A DNA stretch of 10,491 bases, from the NCBI GenBank assembly GCA_014729315.1, contig WJKD01000544.1, positions 1-10,491 of the forward strand. The letters are read 5' to 3'. A program made the position numbers and the translations under genes. Each line of letters starts with the position of its first letter. Positions within the stretch are counted from its first letter, which is position 1. The DNA is from Promethearchaeota archaeon. GTDB taxonomy: Archaea; Asgardarchaeota; Lokiarchaeia; Sigynarchaeales; SOKP01. The notes under the pieces were generated by a model, which searched no databases, was not told where the DNA came from, and saw nothing but the letters and a program-made list of their open reading frames with translations. Below are positions 1-6,736 of the stretch, piece by piece.

Positions 1-1
1 A

Positions 2-2011
2 TTGGAATTGATTAGTAATGATGAAGGCTTTATTGTTGATAGGCTTGAAGTCGGAGATGGAAACTACACGATTAAGTTAAATTCAACTTATGTGGATGCT
101 CGTGTAACTGCGTATACGCTTCAATTTAGATTAAACGCCACTGGTAATGAGACTCAGATTATAACGCTCCAAATAACAATCCTATTACCCAAAACGGAAG
201 TAGTTGATTTAATTTATAATCTTGACGAGAACAATGTCTTACCCGAGGGACTCAATATTACGCTATACTTTAATTTCACAGACGCTTACAGGAACAAACC
301 CATCGATTCAATAACCACCGAAAATGTAACTGTTAAAGAAGGAAATACGCTCTGGAGTACTCTAAGAAGCGATCCCGACTTTCCAAATGGCGGATGGTTA
401 TTAGAATACATAGGGAACGGAAATTATTCCTTAAAGATTAGCACGCTTGGATTAACCGAGGGTAATCAATATATAATCTCTATAAACATTACCTATTATT
501 CGCCAAACCCAGGACCGTATAACTATAGTTACTTTACCCTTCAGTTCTACTACGGAAGCGCTGCTCCAACAACACCTACAAATGGCGGAGACGACGATGA
601 TGGAGGAGGCGGAACTACTGGAGAAGGAGGCATTCCCATTGAAACATTAATACTTTGGGGCGTTTTATTAGGCATCGTTGTTGCCGGAGGTGGCGCTGTT
701 GCGGGCGTGTATAAAGGCGTAATTGTTCCGAAAAAGAAAGAAAAGGAGCGAATCCTACGAGAAGTCACCACAATATTCGACGACGCTATCAATCTCGAAC
801 ACATCTTAGTGATTTATAAGGGTACGGGAACATGTATATTCTTTAAAACCTACGGAATGGAAAAGATCGACCCCGAATTGATAAGTGGATTCCTTACTGC
901 CGTATCCTCATTCGGGAGAGAGATGGATTCTCAAGAAGCGCTAAACGAAATTCAATACGGAGACAAAATGCTACTACTTGCGGACGGTGAAAACATAAGA
1001 GTTGCCCTCGTGCTAAATAAAAAAGCCTCCATTATCTTACGAAGACATTTGAAAGATTTCATTGACGCATTTGAACAGGAATACGCAGAGCAACTTCCGA
1101 AATGGAGAGGTAAAATAGACGTTTTTAAAGATGCCGGAGAGCTCGTGGATGACATGTTGAATACTTCGATTATCTTACCTCATCAAGTCACCTACGATTT
1201 AGGAAAAGTGAAAGCGCTTAAAAACCCTCATTCGAAAGATGTCTTAACCACCGCAACTGAACTAGTAGAAGAATCGGATCGCGATTTCTTCTTTATTTCA
1301 AGGTTGTTAATCGAAGCTACTGACACGCTTGGAAAGGATAAAGCCGAGGTCTTTATGGGAATAAAGGAACTGCGAGACCTGGGGCTTTTAACTCCTATTC
1401 AAATTACAGCACTCGAAGAAAGACCAATTTCTCAACAAGAAATCAACCAACTCCAGAAACGAGTTTCCGCTATTAAGGAAATCCCCGAAGAAGAAAAACA
1501 AAAAATCGTAAACGAATTGAAAGAGATGACTCCTGGAGAAAGAGAAGCTTACCTCGCCAGTTTAGAAGAGAAACAAGAAATTGTTTCCGCTCCTATACGG
1601 ACCAAAGCAGGCACTAAAATTATAGAAAACGAGAAAGAAGCAAAGAAAGAAGTGAAAAATCTCGAAAAGCTTGCGAAAAAGGCGCTGAAAAGCGGAGATA
1701 GAAAAGAGTCGATAGAATACTACAAGAGTGCAGCGATGATAGCCACAAACTGGGACTTATCCGAAAAGTCCGAAGAAATCGAGGACGAAATAAGAGTGAT
1801 CACCATCAAGGGCTTAAAAGAGGACATGAAACGATTGGAAAAAGAAGCACGCTCTGCTGAAAAGCAAAAGGACTACGAAGTTGCCTCACAGATGTATTAT
1901 CAAGCTTCGAAGGTTGCCAGCGAAATCTTTAAACTGGGTATAACGGAAATGACAAAAGAAGTCAAGAGATTCTCAAATAAAGCTAAAGAATTGGAAAAAA
2001 ACCCAAAATAA
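2..2011 (+). CDS. Single-pass membrane protein: sequon-rich ectodomain, longin-like cytosolic domain, helical-hairpin tail (5' partial)
   Basis: The frame is open to the window edge and begins inside a beta-rich ectodomain, so the true start and any signal peptide lie upstream. Residue numbers are from the first visible codon. Residues 1-185 are beta-strand-like (Ig/cadherin-like in character) and carry ten N-x-S/T sequons, suggesting an N-glycosylated extracellular part. A low-complexity linker (about 186-210, with DDDD and GGGG) leads to one transmembrane helix (about 214-238) followed by the basic stop-transfer stretch KKKEKER, giving an outside-to-inside topology. Residues 263-390 (from LEHILVIYKG, with a YG turn and an LISGFL helix) resemble the longin/profilin-like domains that are abundant in Asgard archaea. 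Residues 415-465 look winged-helix-like. The tail has two similar hairpins (about 554-584 and 612-642, pattern LEKxA..A...D...S..YY..A..A) that recall TPR or MIT hairpins. Inferred role: a cell-surface receptor or scaffold with a GTPase- or membrane-remodelling-linked cytosolic part. No function is proven. Confidence 0.8.
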   Translation: MELISNDEGFIVDRLEVGDGNYTIKLNSTYVDARVTAYTLQFRLNATGNETQIITLQITILLPKTEVVDLIYNLDENNVLPEGLNITLYFNFTDAYRNKPIDSITTENVTVKEGNTLWSTLRSDPDFPNGGWLLEYIGNGNYSLKISTLGLTEGNQYIISINITYYSPNPGPYNYSYFTLQFYYGSAAPTTPTNGGDDDDGGGGTTGEGGIPIETLILWGVLLGIVVAGGGAVAGVYKGVIVPKKKEKERILREVTTIFDDAINLEHILVIYKGTGTCIFFKTYGMEKIDPELISGFLTAVSSFGREMDSQEALNEIQYGDKMLLLADGENIRVALVLNKKASIILRRHLKDFIDAFEQEYAEQLPKWRGKIDVFKDAGELVDDMLNTSIILPHQVTYDLGKVKALKNPHSKDVLTTATELVEESDRDFFFISRLLIEATDTLGKDKAEVFMGIKELRDLGLLTPIQITALEERPISQQEINQLQKRVSAIKEIPEEEKQKIVNELKEMTPGEREAYLASLEEKQEIVSAPIRTKAGTKIIENEKEAKKEVKNLEKLAKKALKSGDRKESIEYYKSAAMIATNWDLSEKSEEIEDEIRVITIKGLKEDMKRLEKEARSAEKQKDYEVASQMYYQASKVASEIFKLGITEMTKEVKRFSNKAKELEKNPK

Positions 2012-2026
2012 ATTTTTTTTAATATT
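2006..2026 (+). terminator. T-tract terminator after the membrane protein gene
   Basis: The stop codon is followed within two bases by a run of eight T and then by further T-rich DNA to about 2080. This is the usual form of archaeal intrinsic termination, which does not need a stem-loop. Confidence 0.5.
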
Positions 2027-2153
2027 AAATCTTTAAATTTTAATTAACATTTTTATTTTTCTTATTCTTTATTTCTTTTACCTATATTTAACTAAGATAT
2101 ATGATTTTGAAAGCATTAAATAATAAGTGAACTGATAATGCTTATAGAAATTT

Positions 2154-2162
2154 TTTTATATC
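2154..2162 (+). promoter_or_regulatory. TATA-like box for the small winged-helix gene
   Basis: TTTATAT lies about 27 bases upstream of the ATG at 2188. At the normal archaeal TATA-to-start-site distance this gives a leaderless or nearly leaderless transcript. No Shine-Dalgarno motif precedes the ATG, which agrees. Confidence 0.5.
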
Positions 2163-2187
2163 TAAATTGTATTAATGTATCACAATC

Positions 2188-2421
2188 ATGAATCCAATCT
2201 CAGTCGAAATTCAAGATCAACTCGAAAAATTTGTTCTTCAAATTATTTTTCAAGACAAAGCGTTTAAATCCACGAAATATCTGATAGAAAAAGTACTTGA
2301 AAAAGCTTTTGAAGAAAAAGTCACAGCATCTGAAAGAACGATTAAATCGGTCATTGAACAGATGAATATAGACAAAAAAATTGAGTTTAGTCAGTCGCAA
2401 GGTTGGAAAATTCTAATTTAG
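2188..2421 (+). CDS. Small winged-helix-like protein (77 aa)
   Basis: This is a short hypothetical protein. The pattern is a helix at about 6-21, a helix at about 27-41, a probable recognition helix at about 47-60 (SERTIKSVIEQMN), then a beta-hairpin-like end (KKIEFSQSQGWKILI) that would form the wing. This order resembles a winged helix-turn-helix, so DNA binding is a reasonable inference, but no specific family is recognised. The ATG has a well-placed TATA-like box and no Shine-Dalgarno site, consistent with leaderless expression. It stands alone, between a codirectional membrane protein gene and the convergent radA gene. The reverse strand over the same bases is also open, but its product has no recognisable pattern. 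The short length leaves some doubt that it is a gene. Confidence 0.6.
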   Translation: MNPISVEIQDQLEKFVLQIIFQDKAFKSTKYLIEKVLEKAFEEKVTASERTIKSVIEQMNIDKKIEFSQSQGWKILI

Positions 2422-2449
2422 CTATAAAAACCTCATTAATGTTTCACTA

Positions 2450-2471
2450 AGCTCAAAAAATCAAATAAAAT
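2450..2471 (-). terminator. T-rich termination region after radA
   Basis: On the minus strand, about 20-40 bases past the radA stop, the sequence reads TTTTATTTGATTTTTTGAG. It matches the T-rich form of archaeal terminators. No stem-loop is seen. Confidence 0.4.
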
Positions 2472-2491
2472 TAGAGTAAAGTAAATAATTT

Positions 2492-3847
2492 TTAACCTTC
2501 CTTTATTCCTTCTTCAGTAATAGAAAATACGGCTTCTCCTTCTGGTAAATTTGGAGCGTCTACGATTTTCGCTATTCTTTGTTCTCCTTTCCCTTTTCTT
2601 AAATAGACGCGAATAGTTGAACCATGAGCAATTATATTTCCTCCCACTGGTCTTAAAGGATTACCGTAAAACACGTCGGGTTTTGCTGCAACTTGGTTTG
2701 TGACTACTACTGCTAATTCGGGATAGATGTCGCATAGTCGAAGTAAATCGTGTAAATGGGTGTTAAGTATTTGTTGTCGGTTAGCTAAAGTTCCTCTTCC
2801 AATATATTCGTTTCTAAAATGTCCGATGAGCGAATCAACAACAATTAGCTTAATATTTTTTTCTTTAATCAATCCGGCTGCTTCCTTAATGAGTAAAATC
2901 TGGTGGTCAGAATTATACGCACGACCAAAAACAATGTTTTTCAATACTTGATTATAATCCAAATCCAAAGCTTCTGCCATTTGAATAATTCTCTCTGGTC
3001 TAAAAGTGCCTTCGGTGTCGATATAGAGCGCATTCCCTTCTAAACCACCCTTTTCTTGCGGCAGTTGCACATTCACGCATAATTGATGCATAACCTGAGT
3101 TTTACCCGTCCTAAATTCGCCAAAAAACTCAATCAAGCTCCCCGTTTCTACGCCACCACCAAGAAGATCGTCAAATTCATGACTACCCGTACTGATTCGG
3201 GCGATATTTTTTCGATGTTCCCATATAATTTCCGCACTTTTAAAACCAATCGATAATTTTTTCATCGAGGCTTTGATTAATTTAATCGTTGTTTTCTCCC
3301 CAATTCCACATTCATCTTGAATAATAGTTGGGGGGGTATACGCTATAGATTCTAGACTCTTAAAACCTGCTTTTACTAACTTGTTAAGCGTAGCTTTTCC
3401 AACTCCCGGAAGACTTTTAACCGCTTGTATACATTCTTCGATTTCTTCTTTAATACTTAAGTCGCCTTCGTCCTCATCATCATCTTCTAAATTTTCGGGT
3501 TCCTCGTCTTCTTCATCTTCAACCTCTTCCTCGAAATCATCTTCTATGATATCTTCAAAATCCTCAAAATCTTCTTCATCGTATTCAATTTCATCCTCCT
3601 CAACTTCTTCTTCGAGATCCTCTTCTTCAATCTCTTCGTCCTCTTCTTCTAAGATCTCTTTCTCTTGAGGACTATTTTCATCTTTTTCTTCAGAACCATT
3701 ATCGTCCAGATCTAAATCTTGAGCATATTTCAAATGATTTTTGTAGATCTTCCCTTTAATATGATTTCGTTCGCATTGCGTACAATAATACGGGTCTCCC
3801 ATTTTAAATCCGTTTGTCTCGCTTTTCATCTCAACAGCTTTGGCCAC
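2492..3847 (-). CDS. radA: DNA recombinase RadA with an acidic N-terminal extension
   Basis: RadA is the archaeal RecA/Rad51-family recombinase that forms ATP-dependent filaments on single-stranded DNA and drives strand exchange in homologous repair. The protein is 451 residues, against roughly 320-350 for most RadA. The core is intact: a helix-hairpin-helix domain at about 144-196 ([12 protein letters not shown], then GIGEKT), a polymerisation FxxA motif as FKSA (202-205), Walker A GEFRTGKT (243-250), [13 protein letters not shown] (275-288), Walker B LIVVDS (334-339), and the C-terminal block [15 protein letters not shown] to [10 protein letters not shown]. The first 130 residues are unusual. 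C22, C25, H29 and H38 form a C-x2-C-x3-H-x8-H cluster that could bind zinc. Residues 51-130 hold 54 Asp/Glu out of 80. The chosen start is a GTG at 3847 behind a TATA-like box. An ATG six codons in is the alternative, and both keep the Cys/His cluster. Confidence 0.95.
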   Translation of the reverse strand: MAKAVEMKSETNGFKMGDPYYCTQCERNHIKGKIYKNHLKYAQDLDLDDNGSEEKDENSPQEKEILEEEDEEIEEEDLEEEVEEDEIEYDEEDFEDFEDIIEDDFEEEVEDEEDEEPENLEDDDEDEGDLSIKEEIEECIQAVKSLPGVGKATLNKLVKAGFKSLESIAYTPPTIIQDECGIGEKTTIKLIKASMKKLSIGFKSAEIIWEHRKNIARISTGSHEFDDLLGGGVETGSLIEFFGEFRTGKTQVMHQLCVNVQLPQEKGGLEGNALYIDTEGTFRPERIIQMAEALDLDYNQVLKNIVFGRAYNSDHQILLIKEAAGLIKEKNIKLIVVDSLIGHFRNEYIGRGTLANRQQILNTHLHDLLRLCDIYPELAVVVTNQVAAKPDVFYGNPLRPVGGNIIAHGSTIRVYLRKGKGEQRIAKIVDAPNLPEGEAVFSITEEGIKEG

Positions 3848-3880
3848 TCTTAATCACATTTATATTAATTTTTTCGTGTA

Positions 3881-3890
3881 ATTTTTATAA
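3881..3890 (-). promoter_or_regulatory. TATA-like box for radA
   Basis: On the minus strand TTATAAAAAT lies 34-43 bases upstream of the GTG start. A start site about 25 bases downstream would leave a leader of roughly 12 bases, which supports use of the GTG at 3847 over the internal ATG. Confidence 0.5.
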
Positions 3891-3910
3891 CTATTTCTAT
3901 TAAGAAGATA

Positions 3911-3930
3911 TAAAATGGCGAGCTATTTTA
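3911..3930 (+). repeat. Imperfect inverted repeat upstream of the radA promoter
   Basis: TAAAAT and ATTTTA arms flank a centre that continues the symmetry with GC/GC and a G-T wobble. It lies just upstream of the radA TATA-like box. It may be an operator, or chance symmetry in AT-rich DNA. Confidence 0.3.
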
Positions 3931-4001
3931 AAGAAAATAGAGTTCTAATTTACAAATTTATTTCAAAAAGAGTGTAAAGGAAGAATCAAAGATAAGCGTT
4001 A

Positions 4002-4022
4002 ATTCTCACATTATGTGACAAT
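4002..4022 (+). repeat. Operator-like palindrome with a TCACAT/ATGTGA core
   Basis: Perfect 6-base arms TCACAT and ATGTGA flank a single central T. After one mismatch on each side the symmetry continues for three more bases (ATT/AAT). It lies between the stop of the coiled-coil gene at 4054 and the radA promoter. It could be a dimeric regulator site or a transcript-end hairpin. Confidence 0.45.
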
Positions 4023-4053
4023 GTAAATTAAGAATTAAATTAGTCTAAAACCA

Positions 4054-4836
4054 TTACGAGTCGTTTTTCAATCGAGCTTTGAGTCGTTTTATTTCTCTTT
4101 CTTTCGCTTCTCGCATTTTTCTCTCTTTTAGCAGTTGCTTATCCTTCTCGTCCAACTGTTTGTCCTTCTCGTCCAACTGTTTGTCCTTCTCGTCTAACTG
4201 TTTGTCCTTCTCGTCCAACTCAGCAATTTTCAAACTAAGCTCCCGCTCAAGAACATCTACCTTGACTATATTTTCTACACCCAATAATTCTTCTTTCTCT
4301 TCGTCAAGCTGGCTTTTTTTAGCCAGTTCTTTAGTAAAATCTTTTGTTCCCATTCTGATCGCTTCCACCAACTCGTCAATAGTTTCCGATAACGTTTGTT
4401 TTGATATTTTAATTACGACTAAGTAATAAATGCACGCTCGATCTTTTATAATTTTGCCCTTTTGTTTTGAACCGACTTTTAAAAAATACGAAAAATACAG
4501 GTGGTCGCTCACGGAAAAGGTTTCCTTTCTTTTTCTCAATTCTCTCCTCAAGTACTTCAACTTGTTGGTATGCGTTCGCAATTCCAAGACCTCAAATCCT
4601 TTTGTTTCCTCTTTGGGTATGCTTAGATCGGGGTATTTTTTATTCCTTTTTCTAAATTCTCTGCTAAACTGCCCCTCTCCTCGAAAAAGAGCATCGTTTA
4701 AAAATCGAAGAATAATATCGTGTTGAGTCGCGTATCCCTTGGCATATTGATCCTTCAGTTCTCTTACCATAAGTGTTATATCATTAGACCAAAAAGCGTG
4801 AATTTTGAAATATTCGTAATTCTTATGAAGATCCAT
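4054..4836 (-). CDS. Unrecognised protein with C-terminal charged heptad repeats
   Basis: I do not recognise a family for this 260-residue protein. Residues 1-165 look like a mixed alpha/beta domain with short strands (GFEVLELRT at 80-88, IYYLVVIKIS at 136-145) and basic helices (YLRRELRKRK). A basic nucleic-acid-binding or nuclease-like fold is possible, but no catalytic motif can be assigned. From about 195 to the end it is one long charged helix containing four identical heptads LDEKDKQ (207-234), then a basic Lys/Arg/Glu end (KERKMREAKEREIKRLKARL). One Leu per heptad gives a weak coiled coil or a single-alpha-helix rod. The ATG at 4836 sits behind a TATA-like element. It is flanked by radA and a Roadblock gene on the same strand, with separate gaps on both sides, so it is probably its own unit. 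Confidence 0.75.
   Translation of the reverse strand: MDLHKNYEYFKIHAFWSNDITLMVRELKDQYAKGYATQHDIILRFLNDALFRGEGQFSREFRKRNKKYPDLSIPKEETKGFEVLELRTHTNKLKYLRRELRKRKETFSVSDHLYFSYFLKVGSKQKGKIIKDRACIYYLVVIKISKQTLSETIDELVEAIRMGTKDFTKELAKKSQLDEEKEELLGVENIVKVDVLERELSLKIAELDEKDKQLDEKDKQLDEKDKQLDEKDKQLLKERKMREAKEREIKRLKARLKNDS
4142..4220 (-). repeat. 21-bp tandem repeat coding for the LDEKDKQ heptads
   Basis: There are about 3.8 units of 21 bp (plus-strand unit TCCTTCTCGTCCAACTGTTT plus G). The third unit has one C-to-T change and the fourth breaks off at 4220. Near-identity at the DNA level, not only in protein, points to recent slippage or unequal crossing over. The 21-base period keeps the reading frame when copies are gained or lost. 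Confidence 0.9.
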
Positions 4837-4864
4837 AATAATTGATATTAGATTTCAAAAAATA

Positions 4865-4876
4865 AAAACTATAAAG
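4865..4876 (-). promoter_or_regulatory. TATA-like box for the heptad-repeat gene
   Basis: On the minus strand CTTTATAGTTTT lies about 30-40 bases before the ATG at 4836, giving a predicted leader of roughly 10 bases. Confidence 0.35.
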
Positions 4877-4881
4877 GATAC

Positions 4882-4898
4882 TATAGGCGTCTCCTATA
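4882..4898 (+). repeat. Inverted repeat TATAGG-5-CCTATA beside the promoter
   Basis: Perfect 6-base arms with a 5-base spacer lie immediately upstream of the TATA-like box of the heptad-repeat gene, where a BRE or an operator would sit. Confidence 0.35.
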
Positions 4899-4925
4899 TG
4901 GGATTTTATTAAGGAATCCTATTTC

Positions 4926-4943
4926 AAAAAAGCCAAAAATTGG
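4926..4943 (-). terminator. Hairpin plus T6 terminator of the Roadblock gene
   Basis: On the minus strand, 28 bases after the stop, CCAA-TTT-TTGG is followed by C and six T. The short stem and T-tract look like an intrinsic terminator that separates this gene from the next one on the same strand. Confidence 0.5.
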
Positions 4944-4970
4944 ATTAAGTCTTAAAAAGTAATTAAATCG

Positions 4971-5333
4971 TTACATTATGCTTTTAATCTGTTCGGAAAC
5001 TTTTCTCATTTCAATAAAGCAAGTATCCATGCGAGCATCCATATTTAAACATACCGCAATAATCAATTCTTTTCCAGCTTCCATTACCACAAAGTTCCCC
5101 TCGTCTCCTTGTAAGATACATAAATCAAGAATCCCTGATTTGAGTTCAAGCAATACCCTTTCTGCAACTGAAAGAATCGTAGCCGTCATAGCTGCGAGCT
5201 TGATGTCCGAGATGCCTTCCTCCAATATGGATTGGACAATCAATCCCTCGGCTGAAACTATAGCAGAAGATCGGACTCCATCAATATTATCATGTAAGGT
5301 TTGTAGTAAAAATAAGAGTTGTTCTTCAGACAT
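4971..5333 (-). CDS. Roadblock/LC7 domain protein
   Basis: The 120-residue protein is a single Roadblock/LC7 (MglB-like) domain at the usual family length. Typical features are the first helix LLFLLQTLHDNIDGV, then a strand and turn AIVSAEGLIV (24-33), the central helix with LAAMTATILSVAERVLLEL (46-64), and paired strands ending in the C-terminal helix. Proteins of this family dimerise and act as platforms or regulators of Ras-like, Rag or MglA GTPases. Asgard genomes encode many. No GTPase gene is visible in the window, so the partner is unknown. The ATG at 5333 follows a TATA-like box (TTTTATAACT on the minus strand near 5386-5395) with a leader of about 28 bases. A hairpin terminator follows the gene, so it appears monocistronic. 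It lies next to a transposon end at 5492, which leaves its promoter intact. Confidence 0.85.
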   Translation of the reverse strand: MSEEQLLFLLQTLHDNIDGVRSSAIVSAEGLIVQSILEEGISDIKLAAMTATILSVAERVLLELKSGILDLCILQGDEGNFVVMEAGKELIIAVCLNMDARMDTCFIEMRKVSEQIKSIM

Positions 5334-5385
5334 CGATTGAAATCAATTCGTATTATTATTGTATTTTTTTGTTTCAATTATTTTA

Positions 5386-5397
5386 GTTATAAAATAA
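5386..5397 (-). promoter_or_regulatory. TATA-like box for the Roadblock gene
   Basis: On the minus strand ATTTTATAACT lies about 55-60 bases before the ATG. With the usual 25-base spacing the transcript would start near 5362 and carry a leader of about 28 bases. Confidence 0.4.
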
Positions 5398-5491
5398 TGT
5401 TATTATAATTTTAATGTTTTTATTTAGAAAATCACAAGTATAGGTGATACTCGGAATTTTTTTTTCTACATAATTAGAATCAATTACGAAT

Positions 5492-5650
5492 ATTGAACTA
5501 CACATCCCAAAGGGGAAGTGATTCCCTACGAGTCTGCTAAGCCTTTGCTGGTGGGCATATCTTAGAGCTGTTTATCGTAGTAAATCCTTTCCATCGTTGG
5601 AGAAAGGATTCCTCGTTCAAAGAGGGTTGATGCGTTAAGCCATCATCTTC
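5492..5650 (-). ncRNA. Candidate omega RNA (reRNA) at the tnpB 3' end
   Basis: In characterised TnpB elements the guide RNA scaffold overlaps the 3' end of tnpB and runs through the right end, and the guide is read from flanking DNA. The matching region here is the tnpB tail plus the hairpin at 5501-5520. The guide would begin at 5491 and run toward 5472. The position comes from family knowledge and the predicted right end. The 5' limit is a guess. Confidence 0.35.
5501..5520 (-). repeat. Right-end imperfect hairpin of the IS element
   Basis: The structure is a CAC/GTG outer stem, one mismatch, a TCCC/GGGA inner stem and a 4-base loop. It lies 17 bases past the tnpB stop. A central mismatch or bulge is characteristic of IS200/IS605 subterminal palindromes. 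Confidence 0.55.
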
Positions 5651-6736
5651 AAAATCTTTATTTCGTTTTTTCAATAAGAATTTCGCCATAATATTGACCG
5701 CAGAGTTTAAGTCGCGGTCAAGACAATGACCACAATCGCAAATAATTGTGCGTTCCGAGAGAGAACGCTTCCTTTTCCTCCCGCAGTTTGAACAAACTTG
5801 AGAAGTATACGATTCGTCAATTCTTATTATTCTCTTACCTTGTTTCTTTGCTTTGTAGGTTAAGAATTCAACAAATCTTCCCAAACTTCCCGTGTTTTGT
5901 AAGCTGTGGTTTAAAGTCTTGTTTGCCTTAGTTCGCCTTGCGTTTCCTGTTCCCTTTTTCTTCCTCGCCATCTTTTTGACTTCTAACTTCCCGACCACGA
6001 TGGTGTTCGCTTTCGTGTTCTCTACGACTTGTTTACTTATCTTATGCTGAAAGTCTCGAAGCTGGTTCGTACATTTTCGCATCATCTTACAGAGCTTATT
6101 ATGATACCGTTTCCATCTCCGAGAATATTTCTTACAACGGTCTCGTTTCGATTGGACTTGCTCAATCTTCTCTTTCCAATACTTGTCGGCTCTGCGGTTT
6201 TTGAATTGAACGAACTTTCCGTCTATGTTGACCGCACTTACGATGTTACTTATCCCTAAATCGATCGCCTGATACTTCCCGTTATCGAAATAGTCCTTCG
6301 GAGAGATTTCGTAAGAAAACGCTACAAACCATCGTTCCCGTTTGTCGCAATAGATCTCGACTTGCTTTATTTTCTTAGCTTCCGCAGGTAAGGGATAATG
6401 CGAGATATCAAAAGTTAGATCGGTCTTCGAAGGAAGCTTGTGAGAAAAAGTAATTGCGTTGTCGATTAGCTTAAAACCAGATTGATTGTAGCATAAAGTC
6501 GTGAAGTATTTCTTTCCGCAATAGGCCGGAGGTCGGGCATCCTCGTATCCCTTTTTCCATAACGCAAAGAAAGATTTGTAGTTTGCGTCTAGCTTCTTGA
6601 GAGTCATCTGAAGGACTTTTGAGTATACCCACTTGTATTGGGGATATTTTTGTTTCAATGAAGGCAACTTGTTTTGCTGGTCGGTATAAATGAGATATTT
6701 CCGTTTTTTTTCGGTTTCTGTTTGTTCTTCTTCCAA
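5537..6736 (-). CDS. tnpB: TnpB RNA-guided nuclease, main frame after a -1 frameshift
   Basis: This frame holds most of a TnpB (OrfB_IS605), the RuvC-like nuclease family ancestral to Cas12. Within this 399-residue frame the catalytic blocks are AIDLGI (D159), VVGKLEVKKM (E252) and the DRDLNSAVNI motif (D340/D342). A zinc ribbon lies between them (C315-x2-C318 and C333-x-C335), preceded by SYTSQVCSNCG. All three acidic blocks are intact. The apparent TTG start and the first 11 residues (EEEQTETEKK) are read-through of the wrong frame. The true N-terminus is encoded in the frame 6855-6655. Shifting -1 in the A8 run (plus-strand T8 at 6704-6711) joins the two into one protein of about 439 residues, with D199, E292 and D380/D382 as the catalytic acids. 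Whether the shift is programmed or a broken gene is undecided. Confidence 0.85.
   Translation of the reverse strand: MEEEQTETEKKRKYLIYTDQQNKLPSLKQKYPQYKWVYSKVLQMTLKKLDANYKSFFALWKKGYEDARPPAYCGKKYFTTLCYNQSGFKLIDNAITFSHKLPSKTDLTFDISHYPLPAEAKKIKQVEIYCDKRERWFVAFSYEISPKDYFDNGKYQAIDLGISNIVSAVNIDGKFVQFKNRRADKYWKEKIEQVQSKRDRCKKYSRRWKRYHNKLCKMMRKCTNQLRDFQHKISKQVVENTKANTIVVGKLEVKKMARKKKGTGNARRTKANKTLNHSLQNTGSLGRFVEFLTYKAKKQGKRIIRIDESYTSQVCSNCGRKRKRSLSERTIICDCGHCLDRDLNSAVNIMAKFLLKKRNKDFEDDGLTHQPSLNEESFLQRWKGFTTINSSKICPPAKA

Noticed and set aside
2200..2400. Minus-strand frame opposite the small winged-helix gene
   Set aside because: Its product is a Phe/Lys/Arg-rich string with no pattern, and it lacks promoter signals. 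The plus frame has a TATA-like box at leaderless distance.
3381..3668. Serine-rich open frame on the plus strand opposite the radA acidic region
   Set aside because: It is the antisense of GAA/GAT-rich codons, giving Ser runs. It has no start signals, and the minus strand encodes a clear RadA.
4142..4220. Tandem repeats considered as a CRISPR array
   Set aside because: The units are contiguous 21-mers without spacers and lie in frame within a coding helix.
4079..4426. Plus-strand frame with repeated LSFSSNC units
   Set aside because: It is the antisense of the LDEKDKQ tandem repeats; the repeats explain the open frame.
4978..5340. Full-length open frame opposite the Roadblock gene
   Set aside because: The minus-strand product has a clear Roadblock pattern, promoter and terminator; the plus product has none.
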